From the NCBI GenBank assembly GCA_963575745.1, contig CAUYUJ010006480.1:43501-107500 (forward strand): a stretch of 64,000 nt of DNA. Direction: 5' to 3'. The DNA comes from Prorocentrum cordatum. Taxonomy: Eukaryota > Sar > Dinophyceae > Prorocentrales > Prorocentraceae. The notes beneath the pieces are model-generated. The model had not been told where the DNA came from. It searched no databases and saw only the letters and a list, made by a program, of their open reading frames with translations. The stretch's first letter is position 1. Each line of letters starts with the position of its first letter. The translations under genes and the position numbers were made by a program. Below are positions 19,661-29,553 of the stretch, in pieces.

Positions 19661-19769
19661 CGCTGCTGTATCAACATATTATCATCATTGTTGTTTTCTA
19701 GTATGCGTTTTACGTTGGGATCTCACTACACGCGTGTCTTTCCTCACTTTTGCACCTGCCGCGTTATTA

Positions 19770-19991
19770 TTCCTCCAGATGCACGGGTGGCGCAAAAAGT
19801 AAATACACTGAGTTTTCCTGTAGTTCAGTTATGAACTTATCAAATTTGCTCCACATTTGTTCACGCGCCTGAAAATTCATTTTCTCGCTGCGCTGAATGC
19901 GCTGGATTGACATATGTGTCGCTTGACGCGGTGCCCACCAGGAATACTCGCCCACACAATGTTCCATCGATGCGCTGATCAGACCGCACAT
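19770..19991 (-). CDS. Protein-like open frame, unidentified, possible exon
   Basis: A 73-residue frame with natural-looking composition: SWWAPRQATHMSIQRIQRSE, then MNFQAREQMWSKFDKFITEL and ENSVYLLFAPP. No family was recognised. The opposite strand also carries a plausible exon (see next entry), so at most one of the two is likely real. Confidence 0.25.
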
Positions 19992-20052
19992 GTGGCGGAA
20001 ATGCTAAACGCAACGAACAAGCAATACGATGTATACTGCTTGACGGACATGA
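19914..20052 (+). CDS. Possible exon ending at a consensus 5' splice site
   Basis: The plus-strand frame reads HRCADQTAHVAEMLNATNK then QYDVYCLTDMK and meets AAG/GTAAGTAT at 20051-20056, a strong GT donor. No acceptor or partner exon was identified and no family is recognised. Overlaps the minus-strand frame above. Confidence 0.2.
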
Positions 20053-20132
20053 AGGTAAGTATAATGACCATGGGTAATCATGCTAATGATTGCGGCTATG
20101 CTATAGCAGAGTGCCGCTCGCAGTGTTCCTCA

Positions 20133-20630
20133 TATCCGCCGCGGTACAAAATCCTCCTGTTCTGGCTCGTTCGGGCTTAACTTTTCTGCTCTGCCTATTG
20201 CCTTGCGCCGTGATTTCGATTTCGCATGCTTTGTAGTTCTCTGTTCTCCAGTGCTCGCAGCAGCTGACTTCTTCGACGGCTGAAAGGATCTCGGTCGGCC
20301 AGCCATGTGCTTCGGAAGTGTCGTTTCCTTCTCGTCGGCCGGTCGGCGCGCGCGATAGCTACCGCCCGTGGCAACGTCGGTTTCGTTCCTATGTCTGCAC
20401 AGAGGGTCGCGCACAGCAGCGTCAAATATCGCGTGCAATCCTTCGCTTGAAATGCCATGCTCTGCGTCGTTCTCAGGCGCGGGGCCATTGACATCACATG
20501 TATCATTCTTCTCATCGAAACGAGCAAAGCATAATAAGGGCCGCGTCGACCCGGCAGCGAAGTTTTCTTTCCGCGCTCGTGCCCTTTTTGATCGACACTT
20601 GCCGGCGCCTGTCATCGGCGATCTTCCCAC
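20133..20630 (-). CDS. Unidentified basic protein frame (about 165 residues)
   Basis: The N-terminal half is mixed (FARFDEKNDTCDVNGPAPEN). The C-terminal half is strongly basic and polar: MAGRPRSFQPSKKSAAAST, TTKHAKSKSRRKAIGRAEKL, ending PEQEDFVPRRI. The GRPR word resembles an AT-hook core but is single. It could be a nuclear protein or a non-coding frame. Composition is less GC-biased than the surrounding repeats. No neighbour gives context. Confidence 0.25.
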
Positions 20631-23600
20631 CTGGATATGTTAGTATCATACTGGCTGCCTCCGCCTAAGAAGATAACGCGCTGCGCATGACCCCGTTCCA
20701 ATGCAATGCAATTTGAAGCTTTGCGTCGAGCCTCAAACTCAGCACTAATCGGAACGAACGTGTCTGGGTGAATATCCTCTTCTCGTAAAGCTTTCATGTT
20801 GGAACCGCTTTCAGACAAGTAATCCAATGCGCAGCGAGCTGCGCGGTCGCTGCATCGTTGCGCCCCACGCCTGATGCATCCACGCGCTCGCGGCGTGCTC
20901 ACGCCCCGCACCCCTTACGCACTGCAGCCGCATCGACTTGCGCGCCTCGTGAACGCGCTGATTCACTCGCGCGCATGCCAATCTACACTCGGAAACAATT
21001 ACTTACATGTCTTAATCGGCACGACAACACGCGGGAACGACATTTCGACGGGGTGGGGGGGTGCAGAACAGCATCGGAGCAACCGTTGTTTCTCGTGCTC
21101 GGCCTATGCTGAGTTCGACGAATGAGCCCGACATCGAGTATATGTCTGTCCACTGACTGTCGTGCCGACTCCTACAGACTGCGAACCTCAATCAGATGCA
21201 CTGGTTGATGCGGGTTGCGCGGGCCTTGAAAGTTCGCTGGCGTAGATCGAATGCCTTTCCAAGGATTGTCGTGCGAACTCCTATGGGCCGCGAAGGTCGA
21301 CCAAGCGCCCGAGTGGATGCGGGTTGCGGTCTCCTAGTCCTCGCTTTCATCAATGAGACATATTCCCGGCTTTATCGCACCGAGTCCTCCATGTAGCGAG
21401 CATCGAGCAGACGCCCTTTTCGAAGTGGGTTGCGTGGTTTTTGAAGGCGACCGGCATCGATCATCTACTCCATCTCATCACACTGCTATACTTGCGTCGC
21501 ATTAAGAAGCGAAGCGCCCAATTCGGGTCGTCCTGCACCAAAATTTGCGTCACAGTCGCGTTATCCCTGCAACGCGTCGTGGCGACCGTGTTCTTTTAAA
21601 TGTATGCGTCGGGTGCCCTGCGATAGCCTTAACGTTTATGCGCGCTATAAAGCATATTCGACATCGTGGAACGTTCGCAAGAAGTCGATGCGTACGTCTG
21701 TCATTTCACGAGACGAGATGGCACTTCGCACGGACCAGTTTAAGTATTTGAACCTAGTGGCCGCTCCGGAATGCCATGCGCGTATCCCCACAGGCACACG
21801 CGGTGAAATTATACTATAGCATATGTCGTCTCGTTTCGCTGCATATAGCCCTGTTCTCCTGACATGCATCAACGGCACCGCCAACAAGGGTCGAACGCGG
21901 GCACGGTGCGCAAGACGTGCATCGACGCGATGTGTGGCGAGAGAGAGTTACGGTCAAAAACACATTCTCGCTTGCGATGTTATCCACTGGTAGTGACCGA
22001 GGAAATCTCGGAATCAGGTATCTCCAGCTACCCATTGTCAAAGAAATCCCGCGAGACATTTCGAGCGCTGCGCCGAACTCAACTTCAACCTCTAATGGCT
22101 CAGCGCGGGGGGGAAGGATGTTGACGAAAAAACGCACATCGAACAGGGTAGTGCAATGCATTGTTGCGCATGGACAAGGGCGCGATGTGCGAGCGCTCAG
22201 TGACCTGCTCAGAAGAGGCCCCTGCGGGGAGTGCGAACGGCGCGAATGCAATGGATGAGCGAGGATGCAGTTTTCATAAGGTTACTGGTCCCGTCGCTGA
22301 TTTCGTCTTCTGATGTGTTTAGTTGTGCGCATCTATCATTGCGTCTCCAGAATGCACGGGTGCTCCTAGTGGTGGCCCGACGCCGTCAACGGTAGACAAA
22401 AGCTACTGGGTAGCAGACATCAAGCACATGTCTTAGTGACCGTTAACGCATGATGTGGCATTGTAAATGCATTCGAATATCCAGCACGGTTCATTTTGCC
22501 ATGCGACTTGGGCATCGGATGTGTTCGCGCGGCAAGAAGCCGCGCCGACCAACGCCCCCTGTGAGTGATGTGTTGGATGCGCGACAGTAGCCCTGATGTT
22601 CGCGCTAACCCAACGCATATTCCACATCTCCGACTGTATGCGAGATGTTCACATAAATGCTGTCAGTTCACGGGAGGTGAACGCACTGCGCGCGCGTAAA
22701 TTCAACGTGCCACTCGCAGATGTCGAGCGGGACCCCCGCGCGCGGTCGCCCGCAAACACATGGGGCGGCATTGCCCGATAGCGGTAGTCGCGAAGTGCAA
22801 CAAGAACACGATTTTCAGGGTGCACACCCACTGCGAACTCCATCCTGTCCGACGAGGTCGGACACGCGCAGCGTGATGTGCCTCGACCTGGTCTGCCGCT
22901 GTATGTCATCGCGTCCGAGACCATGCCAATGCTATCTTCAGAGAACGACCGCGGCCAATCTGGGAATAAACCGATGCGCCGCTGCGCGTTCTACATGGGC
23001 CCGCGCCGCCTCAATCTTGAGCCTCCAACGGCTCGGCCAGGGGTGGTTGGATGGGGAGGCGAGAGGGCTGGTGGGGGAGCGCGACGCAATAATGTGCGCA
23101 TCGACATACGCAAATGCCGCATCTGAGATCTGGCGCTAACTTTTCCGCGCGAAGGTCCACCATTTTTCTCGTCTGTGTCGAGCAGACACACTATCGTGTG
23201 GATATGAAAATAGATTCAAATATGCATACAGACAAATGTTCTGGTGACGACCAGACGCCACAGCCCCTCGGGAAACGATGCGATACATAGTTCCTAGGAA
23301 GACTGGACATGCAAACAACTAACGGCGACGATCATATATCCTTTTGCGACGGAACAATAAAGGCGCATACGAACCCGAAAAACACCATCGAACTCGCTAT
23401 TCCGATGGCGCGCGCCCCTTCTCTGGCGCATAGCGTCTGCGACAACTCTGACACGTCTCGCGGCGCAGGGCGAACTACCTGCGTCGGTCCCCCGGAAAGG
23501 AAAATCAAGATTGCATGACACGTCGCGGACGGCGTGCTCGAGGTCGAGGAATATGTTAATCCAAGTGCGACCTGGTACCGCGTCGTCGACATCGCATGCT

Positions 23601-23764
23601 AGGTCCGCGGAGAATCCCCATACCATCGCACCCGCAAAGGGCATTGCAGGAGGCATCATATCTAGCCGATCGAGACACCCGGAAGACATAGGGCGGAACA
23701 TGCCGACGCCCTCTCTTCGATCCGTCCCTAACTAGGAACGCGTCGTGAAACCAGTCTGCCTCGG
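20631..23764. other. No recognised gene; degenerate ~110-bp tandem repeat at 21120-21450
   Basis: TGTCGTGC-GACTCCTA and GATGCGGGTTGCG recur about 111 and 105 bp apart (GGGTTGCG at 21211, 21322 and 21427). The rest has only short frames with no motif. Confidence 0.45.
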
Positions 23765-24375
23765 ACAACTGGGGAGCGGCTGTGATGAGATGGTTTGGGC
23801 GCATTGCGCATGGTCCTCTTGCGCTTGCGAGCGCTCGCGCGTGCGTCGTGCATCCGCATGCGGGTGTCTGCTCCGCGGTTGTTACCGCGTGTCCAGAGTA
23901 GGCGAATGCAGGCGGGAGGCCGAATGCGACGAGACGTTCGGCCCTCAATTCGACGCTTTACTTCCGCGCCCACGAGCGGGAAAGACTCGCGCCGCGCAGA
24001 TTCACGCATCTCGGGCCAGCCACAGCCACCGCGGGAAATCCAGACAACGCGCCGCAGTGTGCACGTCCTGTCGCTGCGAACTCCTTGCGTCCAGTTGCTT
24101 AGGCCCCGCCCCTACTCTGAGCGGCCATGTTCAACGACGATGATGAGGGAACCACTGGGGAACGGATTCGATGAGATCGTTTGGGCGCATGGTCCTCTTG
24201 TGCTTATGAGCACTCGCGCGTGCGTTGTGCATCCGCGCGCGGATGGCTGCCCCCGCGGTTGTTGCCGCGTGCGCAGAATGAGCGGAAGAAGGGGGCGACC
24301 GAATGCGATGGTGCGTTCGGCCCTCAATTCGACGCTTTGCCTCTGCCTCTACGAACGAGAACTGGCGCGCGGTCA
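23765..24375. repeat. Diverged direct duplication of about 220 bp, offset about 380 bp
   Basis: 23765-23985 and 24145-24370 share GAGAT-GTTTGGGCGCAT, GCGCGTGCGT-GTGCATCCGC, GCGGTTGTTRCCGCGTG and TTCGGCCCTCAATTCGACGC in order. Confidence 0.85.
23985..24150. repeat. Dispersed ~165-bp repeat, copy 1 (partner 33826-33990)
   Basis: GACTCGCGCCG, GATTCACGCATCTCGGGCC, GCACGTCCTGTCG-TGCGAA, TCTGAGCGG and CAACGACGATGATGAGG occur in the same order at 33826-33990. Lies between the two members of the 220-bp duplication. Confidence 0.85.
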
Positions 24376-27170
24376 TCTTTTAAAACTTCGAAGCAAGACG
24401 TCATCCATATACATAAACGTCGATGCGTGCACTGCGCAGGGTTAATCAGCGAGCGGGGCGCAGCAACAGGAGCGAGACGACGGTCAGTCGCCTTGGCAAG
24501 GTCGATCTGGCAGCGGGGCGCGATGCAAGCAATGCGGCAGAACACGTCGACCCAGCATTCACACGGCCGCGCCGACGAAGCACTTGCGCTTGCTCTGTCG
24601 GTCTGGAAATGGCGGAGGCGGACAGACGAAGAGATACGCAATCCCAGTCGCGATAACATTGCCATGGTTTTCCAGAACTGCATTCCCGAACGCAATTCTC
24701 CGCGGCGAATCGCCAATGCACGCGATAGGCGCGACGCGCGGCGCAGGCGGCGGAGATGGGTCGCCGGGCCGGCGAGCTGGCGGCGGAGTCATATTTTCGG
24801 CCGCCGATGGCACTTCCACTTCCTCTAGATCACGGGCATCAGCGGATGCTCCGACGAAGGAGCAAACGAGACGAACAGCCAGCGCTCCGCGCCGGCGCAG
24901 CATTTGCATCCTGCGTGAACTGCAGCCCTTGAAGTGCGCTGCGGCCAGCTTGAAACACAGACGGCTAAAATGCCATGTCTTGCACAATCGCCCTTGACAT
25001 CATCATCTCCACTTTCATCCTCACATTTGGCTTCTTTGTCGTCATCATTGCCAGCGGCGCCGTCGTCGTCCGCGTCGTCGTCGCAGGGTCGCCGTTTGAT
25101 GGAGCGCCCCGAGTGAAGTGTCGGAAGTTCGAGCCCCTCTCAATTTTGCTACGCCGTCGTCGTGGTCGTCGCCATAATCACCCCCCACCATGAACCTCCT
25201 CCTCCGCCCCCCCCCCCCGCCCTGATCGCCGTCGCCATCGGTGGCCCATGGGCCACCACGTTGCCCGTCGGGGCCCAAGGGGGCGGATAAGGAGGGGCAG
25301 CGGGAGAGGAGGGCGATGGGCAAAGGGAGGGGGGAATGAAGGAAGGACGAGAGGGGGGGGGGGCACGGGAGCAAATGCCGTGGAAGTTCGCACGTGCGAC
25401 GCGCGATTCGGAGTCGGATGACAATGAGTCATCGCTCACGGTGCGTTACGGCAAGCATCGCAAGCTCATTCGCTAAACCAACGACCACCAATCATCATGA
25501 CTCGCGGCGCAGACGCGAGAGGTCCTCGCACCAAACAATGACAACTAGTCATCATAGAACTCGCGGACCCAACGCGCGAGGTTGCACTGTAGTGAAGTGC
25601 CATGGTCGCGCGCACCCTTGAACGCGCATGGCGTTATCCCCGCGTTCGCGGGCAGCGTCCCCAGCATCGTCTACGCAATCGTCGGACATGTCGCGGTCGT
25701 TGTCCACGGCGACATCGTGGTCGCCAGGCTCAAGACCGCATCCTTGCACGCTTGGGTTATCACTGTCAATGGGGCCATCAGCGACGTCTGAATTGTTCGT
25801 CGGGTCGTCGTGATTTGACGACTCATGCACATCAAGGACAGCGAGAGGGCTGACGCGATCGCCTGCGTCTGTCCAGATGCACGGCGCGACGCCGCTACCC
25901 CGCCCAGCAAATATATCAGACGCATGGGGTAACCGCGCGGCGTGAGGAAGCTTCCGCGCGACCACCGTCTTCTTTTCCCCTGATTCACCATCATCACTAC
26001 CCGATCGAATGGCACGCGGCGGCGTTCATAAGCAGCTCTGATGTCGTCGCGCGCGCGACGCCTGGCCTCCACGGCGGCGCCCTGCCCCACTCGCCATGAG
26101 ATCGACTTCGGTACCCATGGCCAACCTGCAGCAACGATTACGGAGTTCATAAGTTCGCGGTTCGTGGTCTGGGAGAAATAGCATGGCCCGCTCGAGATTC
26201 GAGACGAGTCCGCGACGCTGCGTCATCACGAGAGCGTTGTCTACACTGCGTTGTCTCGCGCGAGCGCCGGCGCAGCTTCGAGTCGGAAGCCGTGACTTTA
26301 ATCGCACGAGCAGAAAGAATGCCGCCACTGCGCGACGCGGTTTCTCGCGGGCGGCGAGATCCAACACCTTGGTCGAGATGGACTTCGGGGCGGCGCGAGG
26401 GGCGGCGGGCGCTGAGCAGACGGAGGCGAAATTCGCGCGCGAGTCATCGCCGCGATTTGCCCCCCCCCCCCCCCCCCCCCCCCATCTCTTCTCTCCCGGC
26501 GGCGAGCGCCCCGCGCGCTGATGCCCGAGATGAGCGAGCGCCAGCGGAGATGTCCGGGCGAACGCTTGCGCGCCCACTCCACTCCGGCAATAAGCAATAA
26601 TGACAGCCAGTCATCGCGCGTCGTTCGCCAGGGGAGACGATCAGACCCCCACTGGCCATCTACAATGACAATCAATCATCGCGCAGGAGAGATACGATAG
26701 ACTTGTAAGATGCGCCCGGAGTTTCGAATGTTCATCAGTCGTCGCGCAGACGCCGACGTCGGCGTCAAGAACGCGCCAGCGGTTCCTGCGCGATAAGCCA
26801 GCGCGCGCCGAGCAGACGCCATGCACTTCATTGCCGAGAGAAGCGCGCGCTTCCCCCCCCCCCCCGCCTGCTTGTCGGGCCCAGCGCCGGGATGGGCTCG
26901 TCGAGAAACGACGCCCCGCGCGAACTTGCACCCCGGGCGCCCCCCCTCTTTGATTGCAACTTTGATGGGCGCCCGACGGTTCCACTCGCCCGTTTTACCC
27001 TCGAGAACCTTTGCCGCTCCCGGCGCGTAGGGCGCGATGATGGCGCCGTCGAATATCGCGCGTGAAATGTGCAACTCGCCGTCCGCATCCTTCAAGAAGC
27101 AACGAAATGATTCCAGATACTTCGCCTCGCATACGAAGGGAAAGCGAGCGAATTTCGACCTGGGGGGGGT
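24376..27170. other. No recognised gene; C-rich runs and repeated TGAC/GTCA palindromes
   Basis: Contains a run of more than 20 C at about 26459-26483, a C run at 26855, and several short palindromes (see findings). An acidic minus-strand frame, 25552-25965, with DDPTNNSDVADGPIDSDN is open but unsupported by any motif. Confidence 0.4.
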
Positions 27171-27177
27171 GCGCTGA

Positions 27178-27615
27178 TCATTTCACATGGTTCGGAAATT
27201 GGAATTCTGGGATAATTGCAGAATAGCAGTCGGAGAATTCCAGCGCTTCCGCTTTTATGCTCCACGGGAGAGGGCTATCATCCCAAAGTTTGAAACCGAA
27301 CATGCGCCTCAACGGCGGGGTTCTGGCGTCGGCTTCGCCCATATCATGATGATGCGATTGGAAGAAAGCTCGCCAGATTTGGGAGTGTGCTGCACGGCGG
27401 AGAAACATGATGAGATGGGTCACGAGGCCCCACCTGTCCGCGAGCATCACTAAGATATTCGGACAGCTGCAGACCATGTCCACGTCGATCCCCTCTCCAT
27501 TGCAGAAAGCGGCTCTGCATCTTTGCGAGATATCATGCAGGGGCGCCCCGACTGCGAAACATTTTCGTGCTTCTATACATAAGTTACCTTCAGTGAAGTA
27601 GCCCCTGGAGCACAG
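27178..27615 (-). CDS. Protein-like frame, possible exon of an unidentified gene
   Basis: The frame is open from about 27612: YFTEGNLCIEARKCFAVGAP, HDISQRCRAAFCNGEG, DMVCSCPNILVMLADRWG, then LRRAAHSQIWRAFFQSHHHD and FGFKLWDDSPLPWSIKAEAL, ending at 27178. It is Cys-rich at the start and has balanced amino-acid composition. No family was recognised. A CTGAAG/GTAACT donor-like word lies at its upstream end on the same strand. Neighbouring minus-strand frames at 27711-28090, 28339-28470, 28646-28900 and 29122-29400 also look protein-like. Together they may be exons or the remains of one gene. Confidence 0.3.
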   Translation of the reverse strand: MCSRGYFTEGNLCIEARKCFAVGAPLHDISQRCRAAFCNGEGIDVDMVCSCPNILVMLADRWGLVTHLIMFLRRAAHSQIWRAFFQSHHHDMGEADARTPPLRRMFGFKLWDDSPLPWSIKAEALEFSDCYSAIIPEFQFPNHVK

Positions 27616-27710
27616 TCGTCAGCACAGCCCTCAGACTGCAATCTGTTCAGGTATGATCGCAACACTTGCATTTCAGGATCTGATCGCCGTCCGATCGCTA
27701 GTCGCTTCAA

Positions 27711-28100
27711 CTAGTCAGCGATACATGCCCTGCCCCAAAGATGGTGAATCGCTTCATCCTCGGCCACCTGCGTAGCCACGTAAGGCTTTCCACCTGCGCA
27801 TTTGCTCGCGCCGAATATGTCCGCCTCCGTGGACTTCACTGCGGATTGGGCAATCCTCTTTGTGTTTTCAAGCGCGCTTGGCAACTGCTGTGCGAGGCCG
27901 CCGACATGCTGCTGCCCGTGACGAATCATTACATCGTTGAACCGTCTCACATCGAGTTAAAGAAGCCTGTTGAAGCCACTTTTAAACATGTTGAATTCGA
28001 ATATCACGGGGTCGTCACCTACTGCTTCCCTGAAGTCGCCCCGGCGACAGCGCACGTGCCCGTGGCCGCGGCACCGACAGCAATTGCATTCAATTTCTGG
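27711..28100 (-). pseudogene. Protein-like frame broken by one stop, unidentified
   Basis: Continuous minus-strand reading: DDPVIFEFNMFKSGFNRLL, one TAA, then LDVRRFNDVMIRHGQQHVGG, ALENTKRIAQSAVKSTEAD and EDEAIHHLWGRACIAD, in a single frame. The stop inside an otherwise open, natural-looking sequence suggests a nonsense mutation or an intron boundary. No family recognised. Confidence 0.25.
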
Positions 28101-28338
28101 ATCAGATAGGAATCCACAGAGCCTTCCTCGGGGGTGCACTTCCGCGCGCGAGAAGCAGCGCATGTCCCCAGTCTTCCTGGCTTCGCCCGCTCATTTGTCA
28201 TCCTGGCCGGCACGCGCCGTGGCGCGCGCGAACTTCCACGCGCCCGCTCTCTCGTCCTCGCTTGGATTGTCGAGTTAATCCAGCGCCGATTCCAAGGGGA
28301 ACTTTCGGACCAGTGGGGGAATATGGTCAAATAAGTAA

Positions 28339-28480
28339 GTGCATCGCCAATCGGGGGGCGCGAAGAAAAGCCCGCCGCTTGGGCCCCCCGCGCAGATGTT
28401 CCCCTCGTGGTCCACGTCGCCCTCGTCCGACGTGAAGACAGAGAGGAGCTCAATGATATTGATTATACGTGGGCAAGGCT
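28339..28480 (-). CDS. Protein-like fragment, unidentified
   Basis: Minus-strand reading IIELLSVFTSDEGDVDHEGN, ICAGGPSGGLFFAPPDWRCT and YLFDHIPPLVRKFPLE. The composition differs from the shadow frames around it. It may be an exon in the same putative gene as the 27178-27615 frame. Confidence 0.2.
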
Positions 28481-28645
28481 TCCAGGCATCCTCGCTTCCA
28501 TCCGAACATTTTCATGCGGCACCTCCTTGTTTACTTCCCAGAAGAGAGCGCTGCGCTTCCTGTGAACCATATACGTATATTTGCCATGCCTGCTCCTGGC
28601 CGCCAGTTTCTCACCAGAAACTGCCTTTCTGAAGAAGATCAATAT

Positions 28646-28900
28646 TCAACTTGACGACGGGCCCACCTCCTGCACTGCGAGACAGCGAGCATAGCCGAAC
28701 CCACAAGCTTGTCTCCGACATTCTTCATCAATCTCGAAGATCGCCGCACCGATGAAGCTGCGATTTTCCCGGAAGAGGTTCGCTCGCAAATCAGACAACG
28801 TCGACTTCGAGTTTGCGACGCCAGCGATGAAACGGCATCGCTGTACTTCGCACGGGCCAAAGAGATTCAATTCCTCGCTCCACGTCGTTGTCCCGCGGGC
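28646..28900 (-). CDS. Protein-like fragment, unidentified
   Basis: Minus-strand reading WSEELNLFGPCEVQRCRFIA, LSDLRANLFRENRSFIGAAI and FEIDEECRRQACGFGYARCL. Frame closes at 28646. No family recognised. Confidence 0.2.
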   Translation of the reverse strand, partial: ARGTTTWSEELNLFGPCEVQRCRFIAGVANSKSTLSDLRANLFRENRSFIGAAIFEIDEECRRQACGFGYARCLAVQEVGPSSS

Positions 28901-29121
28901 CCGCGAGTTTCCGGCGCGCGCGGCACCCGGCGCTCTTTTTTCATAAGGGGACGGGAGGCGTACGCGATGGGGATAGATACATAACAATCATTCATTGCTG
29001 CTTTCGGCTTGACGACCAGGACGCTGGACTCCGATCGGCCCTCGTGCTCCAAGCATGCGTTGGAGAGAGCCACAGTGGGAGAGGGTTCAGGCGTGGGCAA
29101 CTGAAACCACTGCGCGACACA

Positions 29122-29430
29122 CTATAGACCTCCAGTCTGTTTGGCGCCCCCTTCCTTGGCCACCCTCCATGGAGTATCCTTTAGCACCTTGAAGGGCGAC
29201 TGGGCCCAGTAATCCTCGATCGATTCAAAATATTCGATTGGCTTGAACTCATTCCACTTTTTGAAAAATGTGCTGATGTTCGTTGCGTCCTGGAACGAAC
29301 GCGACGCGTTTTCCGATGTCAGGGAAGGAAACGCATAGCGAGCAATATTCAGAGTCAACTCTACATGGCGAATCTGCTGAGGCATGAGCTGCGCAGATTT
29401 TATCAAGCCACCCTTTTGGCAGGCATGCGC
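29122..29430 (-). CDS. Protein-like fragment, unidentified
   Basis: Minus-strand reading MPQQIRHVELTLNIARYAF, TSENASRSFQDATNISTFFK and EFKPIEYFESIEDYWAQSPF, ending at 29122. Balanced composition, aromatic-rich, no recognised family. Confidence 0.25.
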   Translation of the reverse strand, partial: AHACQKGGLIKSAQLMPQQIRHVELTLNIARYAFPSLTSENASRSFQDATNISTFFKKWNEFKPIEYFESIEDYWAQSPFKVLKDTPWRVAKEGGAKQTGGL

Positions 29431-29553
29431 TGAATTCGGGTGAGCACGCAGTTCGCGGCCTAAAACGAGACCGAGCAGACGCCAATAAGAAATCGTACTA
29501 AATGTCCCATGCTCCGTTATGCTCGACGTATAAAGAGACAGCGAGCATTGCAT

